From NCBI GenBank assembly GCA_030295235.1, contig AP026164.1, forward strand, positions 372,001-436,000: a stretch of 64,000 bases of DNA, read 5' to 3'. Source of the stretch: Fistulifera solaris (Eukaryota; Bacillariophyta; Bacillariophyceae; Naviculales; Stauroneidaceae). Within the stretch, counting starts at the first letter, position 1, and every line of letters starts with the position of its first letter. The position numbers and the translations under genes were made by a program. The notes below the pieces were generated by a model. The model did not search any database. It worked only from the letters and a program-made list of their open reading frames with translations, and was not told where the DNA came from. Below are positions 1-9,860 of the stretch, piece after piece.

Positions 1-425
1 GGCTCAACCACAATCGTCCTTTTGACTTTTGGATATTGATGCTCTTTGGCCAGCTTTCCATGGTGATCGGTTACCCCCTGCTGAAATTGAGCCCTCGATT
101 CCTCGGCCACAACTTGTCCACATATCTTGTTTATATCTGGAGCCGCTACCATGAAGGAGTCGAAGTCAATATGTTCGAGATGTTCAACACGAAAGCCGAG
201 CTGTTGCCTTGGTTCTTTTTGGCTCAGACATTTCTTTTGGAAGGTGAACCTCCTGTCTTGGACTTTTTGGGGATTGTTTTTGGGCACATTTACCATCATT
301 GCAAAACAGTGGGTATTCTTCGAGCACCAGACGCGCTCGTGGCGTGGTACCATGGAGATTCGGAAGTAGCCAAGAGGATACGAGAAGAATACAAAGTGAT
401 TACGTCCGAGTTTGAGTTGGTATAA
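1..425 (+). CDS. Derlin (Der1-like) protein, 3' end
   Basis: This is the C-terminal part of a Derlin; the gene begins before the window, with an open frame from base 3. The visible residues include the family's hallmark block: a hydrophobic stretch, YLVYIWSR, an N-x-F loop, LPWFFLAQTFLL and DFLGIVFGHIYHH. Derlins are rhomboid-like multi-spanning membrane proteins that help move proteins across membranes in ER-associated degradation. Diatoms also have symbiont-specific Derlins (sDer1) in the SELMA translocon of the second outermost plastid membrane. The N-terminus, which would show a bipartite plastid presequence, lies outside the window, so the ER and plastid forms cannot be told apart. The tail after the last membrane segment is short and charged, ending EFELV. 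Confidence 0.85.
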   Translation, partial: LNHNRPFDFWILMLFGQLSMVIGYPLLKLSPRFLGHNLSTYLVYIWSRYHEGVEVNMFEMFNTKAELLPWFFLAQTFLLEGEPPVLDFLGIVFGHIYHHCKTVGILRAPDALVAWYHGDSEVAKRIREEYKVITSEFELV

Positions 426-586
426 AAATGTGGCTATTGACAGTCGATAGTAATGCTAAAAGTAAATGCAAACGTATCAGAATTCATTCTCTTAGTCTCT
501 CGTAGCTTTTTTTCAAGAATATTCTAGCAGGCATGCCCCGCAAAAGCAAGATCTACCGACTCGAGCCCTAAATGACTTCAAGTGCA

Positions 587-1232
587 CTAGCAATTTGTTG
601 AGAAGACGCTTGACTCAAATATTGATCTATCGCCTTTCCCAATTCGTTCAGGGGGGCGAATCAGCTGTTTTACATTAAATTCCGCAGGGTTCTGTTGCTG
701 ATATATATACTCGGCCAAGAAATCGTTGTACGCGACCCAAGCGTCGTTTCGTGAACCATATTGGAGCGTTTGCTTGACGGGAAGATCACTTTCTATAGAC
801 GGTCTACCAGGACCATCAAACCCTTTTGTGTAGTAGACAAGAAAAGCGTTCTGATCGACAAACTTTTGCTTGTACGAAAGAGGATCTGAGTACGCATCGA
901 ACAGACTCTTGAACGACTTTTCGTCCGAGGGCAATGACTTCAATAGAATGTCGATGGTTGCGCTAGAGGGATTCTTTTCAAGAATATCGAGTATTTGTTG
1001 CGATGTGCGCTGCAATTGCAGAATGGGGATCAGAGTTTCTACAGTACCGGTAGCTGGCTTTCGATTCTTTGACGTATCAGCTGACGCTTGCGGAGGTAAA
1101 ATAATGAGAGCAGAATTGAGCGCGACCAGCGTCTTCAGAAAAAGCCCTACGTTCGAGACTAGCAATTGACCATCCTCTACAAATAATAGATACAAGCAGA
1201 ACATGAACGAAAAGCTGTAGGATCCGTCTCAT
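587..1232 (-). CDS. Putative thylakoid-lumen protein with Tat-type signal
   Basis: The mature part (about 160 residues, to 587) is a soluble mostly helical protein that I do not recognise. The N-terminus is split between two frames. An ATG at 1232 opens a frame giving MRRILQLFVHVLLVSIICRG, an ER-type signal, followed by SIASLERRAF. The main frame continues LKTLVALNSALIILPPQASAD. One base too many in the A5 run at 1140-1144 (+ strand) accounts for the switch. Joined, the region reads signal peptide, short transit region, then ERRAFLK plus a hydrophobic stretch and ASA-D, a textbook twin-arginine thylakoid signal. Import into the lumen of a four-membrane plastid is inferred. Without that correction the longest single frame starts at 1204. 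Its targeting resembles that of the Psb31-like protein at 44981. Confidence 0.65.
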
Positions 1233-1537
1233 TGCTGTCAACTTACACAAGTACTCCTATGAATTTGTGCGGTATAAATGTGCTGAATTCAAAAAAATGC
1301 AGATCGTGAGTCACGCACCCATCCCAGTCCCTTTTGTTATTGCACTATAGCGAATTCAGTGGACACCCCATTGAACGTTGAACAACACTCAATTTTGCGT
1401 GTTTCGCCAGTCCCGCAAGTGTTAGGGGTGCAACGCATTAAGGGATTTCTGATACACTTGCACGATGGAGCGAGTTCCCGAAAAATTTCACTAATTTTTG
1501 CACAAATTGCCTTTAATTGAAAGCACGTGCACGCAAC
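1233..1537. other. Intergenic, divergent promoter region
   Basis: About 305 bases lie between the lumen-protein gene (minus) and the coiled-coil gene (plus). They probably hold both 5' regions. No convincing gene or repeat is visible. Confidence 0.4.
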
Positions 1538-2484
1538 ATGAAGTCGAACTGGAAAAGCAATCGTAAAAAACGCGGATTCTTTTGCTGGTGTTCGGCTAAA
1601 TCGCAACCGAAACTTCCTCCGTCCGAGTTCTTATTGCAAAAGACGCCAAAGTCTTATGCCTACGCCACCTCTCCGATCTCTACAACTCAAGACAGTGACG
1701 ACGACGATGAACGAGCGAGTCTTCTGGATCACTCGTATGATGATGTCCTACCGAATGGCAACAATAGCAAAACGAAGGAAACGAGCGATTCATCGGTTTC
1801 TCCAAAGACCCCACCTCGACTTTCATGGAAAGAAAAATTGGTTCAATCGATTGAACGTCGGAAAAAACTCGGTTGGAACACTCAGAGAGGCTACAGACAA
1901 GTAGATGATACGCTACCGGAAGATGTCCTACCCGATGCAATCAGCAAAGAAAAGGATGTTTCCCCGGATTTTCTACCGCACACCCAGCAAGATACCCGTT
2001 TGACTCTAAGTTCTATATCAACCGGAAGTGCTTTACTTAATTTTTCTTTGAGCGCTGAATATCCTCAATTTGAGCTGGCGGACTTGGACGCAGAAACGAT
2101 GACCGGAAAGTCATAAAAACAGGCAAGAGACGCCCTAAAGAAAAAGAAAAGTTCGCTGCTACCACGAAAGGTAGTTTGAGCGAACCGTATCCTCTCCTGC
2201 ATTCAAAGCGCCGCTCACCTGATTGCGAAGCAAGCACGACATCAACATTGCATACCAGCACTTGCAATGAGGACTCTACGCCATGGAAGAAGATAGAGTC
2301 ATGGGTAGAGAGCCATTCGATTCAAAAGCCGAAACCGATCATAGTCAGAAGACAGCCTCTTTATAGTGCAGATGAAGCCGAGGATGAAGAATTATCTTTT
2401 GCAAACAGCGAGAGTACTCTTTTACGACTTCAGAGACACATTGAAGAACTTAAAAGCGAGAACATTTTTGGCTTTTGCGCTTGA
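1538..2484 (+). CDS. Hypothetical charged protein with C-terminal coiled coil
   Basis: I do not recognise this protein. The first ATG in frame is at 1538 (MKSNWKSNRKKRGFF). The frame from there stops at 2116, but a good GT-AG intron at 2028-2122 (95 bp) joins it in frame to the open stretch ending at 2484. The spliced product is about 283 residues. It has a basic N-terminus with CWC, an acidic patch (DSDDDDERASLLD), serine/proline-rich segments, a KLVQSIERRKK helix and a C-terminal helix LLRLQRHIEELKSEN that could form a coiled coil. No membrane segment or signal peptide is seen. Without splicing the protein would end at residue 193. Confidence 0.55.
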
Positions 2485-2628
2485 GATATAGGTGTATCAG
2501 CTCCACTGTTATTCGGCAACATTGACTGTGGATGATTTGATTATTATAACGCAACTTACATAACCTGCTCTTTGTGACTTCGTCCACCTTTCTACAATTG
2601 CCTCGTTGCTGTGATTAATTCAATTTTG

Positions 2629-3198
2629 CTAGGATCGCTTCCAAAACATCCACTTTCGTTTCTGCGGGACTTCTATAGACTCCATATAACCTTGCGGGTA
2701 CCATCCAATGGATAAAATATCAGCTTTCTCGTCTCTCGTCCGGCAAAGATGATAGTATTCGCCTGGACCGACATTCTCTTGCAGAATTTCAACTACATCA
2801 CCAACTTTGACCCCTTTCAATCCGTGACTTCCGCCCATCTTGTATTCTTCAACCACCTTACACTCGTAAAGTGTTGGCGAATCTTGATATCGCTCCATCA
2901 TCTCGCGTCGTTTCTCTTCGACCTGGTGTCGTATTTCTTGCACCGTATCTGTGACCTCTTGTTTGTTTTGATACTGCAGGAATCGATCCACTCCAACCAA
3001 GAACAAACTCGAAAATCCCAGCGTTAATAGAATTGTTCCGTCATCCCACCACTGTCGAAGCCGACTCGGTGATTTTTCCGGTGGGTGGTTCTCTGCTGCG
3101 TAAGACCTTGCCTTCGGACGGATCGCCCCAACTCTTCGAGTAACTTTTCGAGAAAGAGTTGCGTGTCGAGCACCGACTCTCAGCACTACTGATGACAT
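2629..3198 (-). CDS. Single-pass membrane protein with SH3-like domain, probably mitochondrial
   Basis: The protein has 189 residues and the ATG at 3198 is the only good start. Residues 1-35 are rich in Arg, Ser and Ala without acids (MSSVVLRVGARHATLSRKVTRR), like a mitochondrial presequence. One hydrophobic segment (ILLTLGFSSLFLVGV, about 55-70) is followed by a charged helix (EIRHQVEEKRREMMERY) and a beta-rich C-terminal part (GDVVEILQENVGPGEYYHLC through IGWYPQGYME) that reads like a small SH3 fold. The role is unknown. The inference is an inner-membrane protein exposing an SH3-like domain. It converges on the gene ending at 2484. Confidence 0.7.
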   Translation of the reverse strand: MSSVVLRVGARHATLSRKVTRRVGAIRPKARSYAAENHPPEKSPSRLRQWWDDGTILLTLGFSSLFLVGVDRFLQYQNKQEVTDTVQEIRHQVEEKRREMMERYQDSPTLYECKVVEEYKMGGSHGLKGVKVGDVVEILQENVGPGEYYHLCRTRDEKADILSIGWYPQGYMESIEVPQKRKWMFWKRS

Positions 3199-4361
3199 AG
3201 TGATGGCGCAAGTGATTGAATAGAATAACTCATGCGAGACGAAGTAAATGAATCGTCAAGTGACTCATTCGCATAATACAGCATACCTGGTACCAGGTAC
3301 TGGTATAGCCGACGAAGGAATTTTGTGTGATGTTGATGCGCGGTGCTGACGATGCGAAATAAATAAGAGCCAATGTTCTTACGTTTCACGACCGAAATCA
3401 GTCACGACTAAGTGATTTTTGTTTGGGGGAACTTCTGTGTTCTGTGTACGTGGTACCTTTTGAGCGGTTGACGGACGGAGTTCTTGTGCAAGGATGTAAA
3501 AGACCCTCTCGCGCAGCCACCAGTTTGGAACCTGATTTGCCTTTTTAACTTTCATATGATGATTCTGCTTGTTTGCAAATCAATCGACTCGCTACATTTT
3601 ATCAAGTAGACTAATAGGTAAGGCAATTGCATTCTACTGGGAATTCCATTCGCTAACAGCAGAAGGCGTCCACAATCATGACATCGTACATACGCCTCTA
3701 GGTATGTCTCTAGCCAGCAATAAATGAAACATGCCTAACCGCAAAAAGATTTCGTTATTTCATGCTTCTGGTATCCTCCGCTTGGCCAACATTCACCAAA
3801 GAAGCGTGGGTTATGATCTTTCATGCAATAAAGATGAGTTTTGCGTACCAGGTACCGCTTCGCTCTCATTCATACATCTCAAAGATCTAAGTTACTCCAT
3901 CCACTAGTCGTCCAAAAGAAAGAACACTCAAGAATCATAGATGTTGCTGAGGCGGCCTTGGTTTGTTGTGTCGTTCGTTCGTAATAAAACAGGCACGACT
4001 GGATTTTAGTCATCAGTGCTGGCTTCTTTCGTTCGTTGTTTCTGCTCCTTCCTTACTTTAAAACTATTGCATGACTTTAGCTTGACTAACCTTTTAAATC
4101 CAAAGTGTAAATCCAGAAACCTTTAATCGTGATGCTACTTGATGACTTAGTAGTAGTAAAGAATGCCTAATATTATGTGTTATAGTGCTTTCTCTAAAGT
4201 CATTTGTAACTTCCATAAGGTTTAATTCTTTGTTAAGTCACTGCGGTCACTGGTTGATGGATGGACTTTTTAAAAAGTTTTTCCGTCCAACACAAAATCC
4301 GGCGAGTAGAATGACAATGGCAAGCGAATCGCATCCTAAAGGATTTGAACAATACACTACC
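3199..4361. other. Intergenic region with palindromes
   Basis: About 1.16 kb without a supportable gene. It holds a perfect 16-bp palindrome TACCTGGTACCAGGTA at 3284-3299, another GGTACC cluster near 3846-3856, and two copies of the GACTG/CAGTC hairpin motif (about 3387-3407 and 3991-4013). The rest is unremarkable AT-rich sequence, presumably the promoters of the two flanking divergent genes. Confidence 0.45.
3284..3299. repeat. Perfect KpnI-type palindrome
   Basis: The sequence TACCTGGTACCAGGTA equals its own reverse complement. It is one member of a set of GGTACC-rich motifs scattered between genes in this window. Confidence 0.8.
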
Positions 4362-6692
4362 ATGCTATCACTGCTATGTATCTCTCTTTTACTACCAGCG
4401 TCGGCGTCAACAATTAGAGGAAGGAGGCACGCAACAGCGAATATTTTTGACCCAATAGCAGCTCATATCGTTGGTGGAATCGAGGTCCCTGATGGAAAGT
4501 ACCCGAGTTATGGCCATGTTGTTAGCGGTCAGCTTTGCGGTGGAACACTCATCCGTCCTGATGTGTTGTTAACAGCTGCTCACTGCTCTTCTGCGTTTCA
4601 ATCGGTTGTCTTTGTTGGATCGACAATGATTTCCGGTGGGCCGAATGGTGAAGAAATAGGAATCAAGCAAATTTTTCCACACGAAGAATATGAGTCGGGT
4701 ACCGAACAAAACGTACGTATTACCCCAGCAGCCAAAATTATGTTTTTTAGATTTGTAGTCAGACTCACGAGATCAACACTATCACCATTCTAGGATATTA
4801 TGCTCGTTTTGCTAGACAAAAGCAGTGCCGCGACGCTGACTACCTTGAACTTCAATGAGCAACTACCTGTTGAGGGTCAAGACGTTACAGTGATCGGATT
4901 CGGCAAAACATCGGAAGATGCAGAAGCTTCTCAAACGTTAATGGAAGTCGAAGTTCAAGTAATCGGTATGGAAGAGTGCCAAAAATTATTGCCTACCCTT
5001 GTGGAGGAGAAAATGAATTTGTGCGCTGGAGTGCTTGAAGGTGGCAAGGATAGCTGCTCAGGCGATAGTGGCGGACCTCTTTACGACTCGAAAAGCGGCG
5101 TTCAATACGGAGTCGTTTCGTTTGGAGTAGGCTGCGCGCGTGAGAATAAACCAGTAAGTGCCCTCTACGATTGCCTTGCTTAAACGTAACTTGAACTTTC
5201 TAAAGATGCGAAACAGGGTGTTTACACTCGCATAAGTAATTACAGGGATTGGATAAGTGCACGCGTTTGTGAAATTTCCTCTAATCCTGGAGAATACTGT
5301 GAATTAGCTGGAAAGACCGAACTTGACAACACTGATGAGCAGCCTCCTGCAGCCGACGAGAGCCATTCAGAGGTAACAGGCGAAGGAGGAACTAATTCTA
5401 CAGTAGGTCACGGAGGAAAACCAGAAGGTGTCAGCAATGGCCATGGAAAACCTGGCACAAAGCCGGGAGACGATCCCGTAGTCGAGGATTCAGGAGGCGG
5501 TGGGTCGGTATCTTTCAATAACACACCTAATGATGAGATAGAGCCTGATGAGCAATCAGGGGATGAGGAGCCAGACATTGATAATTCTGAAGAGGGGGAA
5601 AATAATGTCTTCAATTCGACGATTGATAATGGAGAGAAGCCGTTAGGCGGGGGTCATGGGAAGCCCGGTAACAATTCGCACGGCGTTGAGGACACTGGCG
5701 ACGGTGATCCGGTCAGTTACAATTCCACAATAAGTAACGGTGTCAAACCGGATAACTTCGATCAGGGCAAACCCGACGACAAACCAGAAAAAGATTTTGA
5801 GAACTCCGGGGACGGCGATACTGGCGACTTTAATTCGACATTAGGCCAAGGGGGGAAACCGGATGGTGCTGGTAAAGACAAACCTGGAAGTAAGCCTGTC
5901 GATAAGGAAGAATTTGAGGGCTCAGATGAAACTGAACCAACTGGCCTCAACTCTACACTGGGTAATCAAGGAAAGCCTGAAGGCGTCGGACAAGGCAAAC
6001 CAGAAAACGCAACAGGAGTCAATGAGATTGATGGCAAAGACTCCGAGGATGAAATTGAAAGCGGAGATTCTGATAAAGGCGCGGGTTCAAATTCTACGGC
6101 GGGCGACGAAGCGACTTCGGATGATGGCGGCCAAGGCAAACCCGGTAAGGATTCGGAAGACGATGAAGGAGTCAGCCTCAATTCCACGTCAAGCGACTCG
6201 GATGAACAGGATGACAACTATGAACCCGAGGATTCCAGTGCCACCGAAGTCAACTCCACGCTGAGCGACGAGGATGAATTGGATGACAATGTTGAATCCG
6301 ATTCCAGTGACAATGGACTCAACTCCACATCAACCGACGTGGATGATGTAGATGACGATGTTGAATCAGAGGACTCTAATGACAATGGACTCAACTCCAC
6401 GCTGAGCGGAGGTAAACCAGACGGTGTTGGTGAGGGTAAGCCTGAGAACGGCAATACTTGGAAGCCTGATGTGACTGCCCAAGGAAAGCCCGACGAGCCA
6501 AATGGGAGACAGAGACAACGAGAGAAAAGGAGGGAAAAGCGTTTAGAACGGAACAAAGAAAAGCGGCTAAAACGTCGTCAAGAGCTGCGAAAGAAGACAA
6601 GAATGCAGCGTCGCAGACGTAGAAAGAATGAAAACGATGAGAAGGGAACTGAAACAACCCGATATCTGCAAACTTTCTTCCTCGATTCATAG
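4362..6692 (+). CDS. Secreted trypsin-like protease (S1) with long N-glycosylation repeat tail
   Basis: Two introns (4713-4793 and 5154-5216) give a product of about 728 residues. The ATG at 4362 is chosen because a clean signal peptide follows ([15 protein letters not shown]). The mature enzyme starts at IVGG (36-39), with catalytic His74 (TAAHC), Asp118 (NDIMLV, created exactly at the first splice junction) and Ser209 (GDSGGP). Asp203, six residues before the serine, predicts cleavage after Lys or Arg. After the protease ends ([11 protein letters not shown]) come about 400 acidic residues rich in Gly-Lys-Pro blocks (GGKPDG, GQGKPE) and in N-S-T sequons (FNSTI, FNSTL, LNSTL, LNSTS). A final block of about 60 residues is strongly basic ([20 protein letters not shown]). 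The tail probably anchors the enzyme in the cell wall or mucilage; that part is inference. A shorter paralogue lies at 45840-47118. Confidence 0.88.
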
Positions 6693-6948
6693 GGATCAAG
6701 TTGCATAAGGAATACATGGCGCAACGCCATTGAAGTGCATAATTCATATGAAAACAAAGTTAGAATACTCTCGTTCAAATAGATTCATTATGGGCAACGG
6801 AAGCTGGAGCTGCTGGGGCAACAGGGTTACAGAAACTACAATAACATGCAATTTCTAATAAACAAACGACTATAACATAGCAGTATTATAAGACTTTTGA
6901 TTAAAATTATGTTTAAGGTTCATTCGTTCCACGGCGATAGACAGGCTT

Positions 6949-7727
6949 TTAGTGCCTCGATGTGATCACACTCGGCAATTTTGTCAGCGAAAAATGTGCT
7001 TTGTTCACTATATGCCAGGGATTGTTCCCGCAAGCATTGACTAGTAATTTCGTATGAATCCTTGCACATTCTGCATTCTTTTGCTCGGCCAATACAGCTC
7101 GCACTAATTCCGTTCGACGGTCGCTCAAAAGAGACACTATATGTGGCTCCAATCCTCGAGCAAAACTTTCTTGAATGATTTTTCGCATCGCATCCTCCAG
7201 AATCATCTCCGCCTGAGGCGACTTGTCTCTATAAGAACTAGCAATTGTTTCCACCGCTTCGGTGTAGGTTGGTTCGTATTTTCGAAAGTAATTAACGGCT
7301 TGGATGGCATCGTATCGAATGTCATTCATTTCCTCCCCGAAATCCATAAATCCTTGAGATCTTTTAGAGAATCAATACTGTGAATATGGTTCTTAATACT
7401 ACCATCTTCTTCATCAAATCGAAATTTCTTGACAATTTTTCTGGCCGGCTGGCCAGATGACACGACAGTCTCTGCCATCGTTTCGACATAATCACTCGGA
7501 AGATTAAGGGCACGCGCGTGCCCTTGCATCAAATGCATCAAACTTCGGATCGACATTTTGTTCGCAATAGCCATAAAGACTGCGACATCTTCGTCTTCCT
7601 TTGTGGCATATTTCTTTCGTTTATCGGACTCCTCCTCGCTGTCACTGATCTCGGAAGGGACGGGCAGCTCATCGTCCTCGATCTTTGGGAACGGCGTTTG
7701 CTTTAGATTGTCGGGTATCGGAGGCAT
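6949..7727 (-). CDS. Hypothetical acidic helical protein
   Basis: I do not recognise this protein. It starts at the ATG at 7727 (MPPIPDNLKQTPFPK). It has an acidic stretch (SEISDSEEESDKRKK) and then helices (VAVFMAIANKMSIRSLMHLMQGH; AIQAVNYFRKYEPTYTEAVET; ILEDAMRKIIQESFARGLEP). Two overlapping frames (7326-7727 and 6949-7347) make one protein of about 258 residues if one A is missing from the coding-strand A4 run at 7362-7365. No signal peptide or membrane segment is seen, so a cytosolic or nuclear place is likely. There is no intron that would reconcile the frames. Confidence 0.6.
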
Positions 7728-8263
7728 GATTGCAATAGAGTAATAAGCACACTATATCCTTCACATCCGATGCAACGCGAGAGTTTGTGGGAAAGCTCTA
7801 GTTGAATGGAGGAGGTCAACAAATCTTGGATTAAACAAAGGGAGACATCAAGACGTTCGTTTTTCTCCGTCGAGTGTACCAGTAACGTTTTTCTGTCAGC
7901 GTCGGCGGCAAAACTTACAACTCTCATTCTATTGCCAACTATGATCAACGACAATGACCGTTTTACCCAATCAATGTCCATAACCTTATTTACTTTGTAA
8001 GCAAGTACTTGTTACCGGACACGAGGGAAGATGTTCTTCTCAATTCATTCCTGCTTTACTGAGTCACTAGTCCGGGTCCTCTTTCAGCTACTTTTGGACG
8101 AAACGGAATTGAATCTTACAAGACCACTCACTCTAAATAAAGTTGTACCCACCTATCCCTACTTATTCTACGTAACAGCTACGCGAAAACCTGTCCTCTA
8201 ATTGCCAAATTATAGCACTCAACATCATAGAGTGCCCCCAAATTATCGTTTCTTTGCCTTTCT
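7728..8263. other. Intergenic, left flank of the piggyBac element
   Basis: About 536 bases. A 92-codon open frame on the minus strand (7703-7981) overlaps the start of the neighbouring gene and has no recognisable features, so I read this as its 5' region. Nothing else is seen. Confidence 0.4.
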
Positions 8264-8309
8264 TTAACCGATATCCGATCACCCCCCTGATATCCCATAT
8301 GGGATATCA
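8264..8309 (+). repeat. Left terminal inverted repeat of the piggyBac element
   Basis: Starts with TTAA then CCGATATCCGATCA, a run of six C, and a perfect 22-bp palindrome at 8288-8309 (core ATCCCATATGGGAT). It mirrors the right end at 9584-9623. Confidence 0.85.
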
Positions 8310-8479
8310 GTACCGGTCAGAAACTGTAATTATACCTGGTACTGTTTCTACGCAAATGTACTAATGATGCTATGAAATCATGGATCTTAAGTTATAAACC
8401 TTTGCAAAACTAACATATCATTGGTTGTTTCCATTGAAAGTCACCGAATAGTGAGTTGACTATATATAGATTACTAATT

Positions 8480-8960
8480 TTAATTTTTTTTCTTTCCTCT
8501 GTTGTTTGTTGTTGTCTGCATCTTCTTGTAATGGGCAAGTGTCAACTGTCTCACATCCTCATTTTTATGAGCCTCACTGAAGCAATCGTGATCACTCTTA
8601 CCATTGAAAACAGAACAAAGGGGAATTCCACAAGTTTCACATCTGTACCTTGACCTACTGTCCCTTCCTTGAATGGAACAATAGGCACATTTGGATCTCT
8701 GGTCATTAGGAATCTTCTCAGCCCTATGTCCTGCCATTGCCACATTCGGTTCATTTCCAGACATCTCTCCTGCAAGACTGGAGATTAGTTTTCCTTTGAA
8801 CTCCACAATATTTGTTGGCTTATAATCATTGACTCTTTGCTTCTGTGACTCGTTGTACAAGACAAGAGCATTAGAAGTCCCAACATCCAGCAAATAGAAG
8901 AAGAGTTTTAACCACCAACGACTTAGTCCCATCACCGTCGAGTTACAGTGCAACCGGAAA
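8480..8960 (-). pseudogene. piggyBac transposase C-terminal fragment with zinc-binding tail
   Basis: About 155 residues. SRWWLKLFFYLLDVGTSNAL matches the conserved Trp-rich helix near the end of piggyBac transposases. It is followed by a Cys-rich tail: CAYC, then RCETCGIPLC, then DCFSEAH, the cross-brace zinc finger that binds the transposon ends. Everything upstream in the transposase, including the catalytic aspartates, is absent. The frame ends in KKN at 8480. It lies directly after the exonuclease fragment, with the junction at about 8960. Confidence 0.85.
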
Positions 8961-9349
8961 TCATCTTGCTTGGATGGATAAGTTCGCTGAATTGGCCATC
9001 TTCGACTTGAATACCGGATGGATTCAAAATCTGTGCCGACAATTCAATGATTTCGTGAAACTTTTTTGAAAATCCAGTGGTCTCCAAATCAAATACAACA
9101 TAAAGAATATGTTGCCAGTTAAGTATAGGAGGGAATCGAGGAACAAAAGCAGGCATGGGAGGTGTTGGTGGTGCCACAATAACATCATTTTGATGTACGG
9201 TCGTGTCAGGCACTGAATTTTGGGCTGGTAAACGGTTTCGCGCAGGACAATTCCGTTTGTCATGACCTTCGCTTTTGCAAAGGCCACACTTTCGTTTTTT
9301 TTGGTTGTTGTTGTTGATCATTATCAACCAGATTTGCAGGAGACGCCAT
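8961..9349 (-). pseudogene. CCHC zinc knuckle plus DEDDh (DnaQ-like) exonuclease, N-terminal fragment
   Basis: The likely start is the ATG at 9349 (MASPANLVDNDQQQQPKK). The frame then shifts at a run of eight T (9295-9302, + strand) into RKCGLCKSEGHDKRNCP, a CCHC zinc knuckle. A proline-rich linker leads to LYVVFDLETTGFSKK, the Exo I motif (D-x-E) of DEDDh exonucleases, and then IIELSAQILNPSG. The remaining motifs (Exo II and III) are missing because the sequence joins piggyBac transposase at about 8960. It shares strand and order with the transposase piece, so both probably come from one larger parent element. Confidence 0.75.
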
Positions 9350-9583
9350 GGTGATCGAGATATTGGAATGAGAAAAAGGGCCTTGTGTGGGTGACAGACA
9401 GAGCAAAAAGTGCCGACGAGGTGCTCGATATAGCAGATAATAGGATTTGCAATGTCTGCCTAATTTAAAAACAAATTTCAGAACCAATTTACTTAAATAA
9501 CAAGGATTACAATATCAAAATGGGGATTTCGAAAGTTAAACAGAGATTAAGTTAGGTAACGAAATCTTCGCTAAAATGGGGTA

Positions 9584-9623
9584 TGATATCCCAAATGGGA
9601 TATCATGACCGGATATGGGTTAA
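9584..9623 (-). repeat. Right terminal inverted repeat of the piggyBac element
   Basis: Reverse-complement partner of 8264-8309: a near-perfect 22-bp palindrome (9584-9605, centre AAA instead of ATA) then TGACCGGATATGGG and TTAA. Confidence 0.85.
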
Positions 9624-9860
9624 TATGCTGATGATTAAGACACAAGACGCGGCTCGTTTCGTAACGTTTCACAACTACCCACAAGAGCAATCAATTCGAT
9701 CATCAATGATTCCTTGATTATTCAACTAAGTGAAATTCATTGATACCACTTTTGTTAATAGAAGTGCGGGGAGGCGCAAGCGGCAGTCCATTACTTCGCA
9801 ACAGCAAGCAAAAACAGCTTCTATCGACCAGGAGCAATCATCTCTCATCGCTACTCAAAT

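Larger units (their letters stand above)
8264..9623 (-). mobile_element. Decayed piggyBac-type DNA transposon, internally deleted
   Basis: About 1.36 kb bounded on both sides by TTAA (8264-8267 and 9620-9623), the target duplicated by piggyBac. Just inside are matching inverted ends: CC(G/C)ATATCCG(A/G)TCA, then (after six extra C on the left) a 22-bp palindrome around GATATCCCAT. Inside, on the minus strand, lie a start-proximal fragment of a zinc-knuckle DEDDh exonuclease and the C-terminal end of a piggyBac transposase. The catalytic core of the transposase (DDE/D region) is missing, so this is a non-autonomous deletion derivative. The ends remain about 90 percent alike, apart from the C6 insertion, which suggests a moderately recent insertion. 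Confidence 0.85.

Noticed and set aside
5408-6556. Ser-rich open frames on the minus strand opposite the trypsin tail
   Set aside because: Antisense shadows of the acidic repeat domain, whose codons are Gly/Asp/Asn-rich.
7703-7981. A 92-codon minus-strand open frame upstream of the 6949-7727 gene
   Set aside because: It overlaps the neighbour's start, has no family features and no good codon pattern; more likely 5' untranslated sequence.
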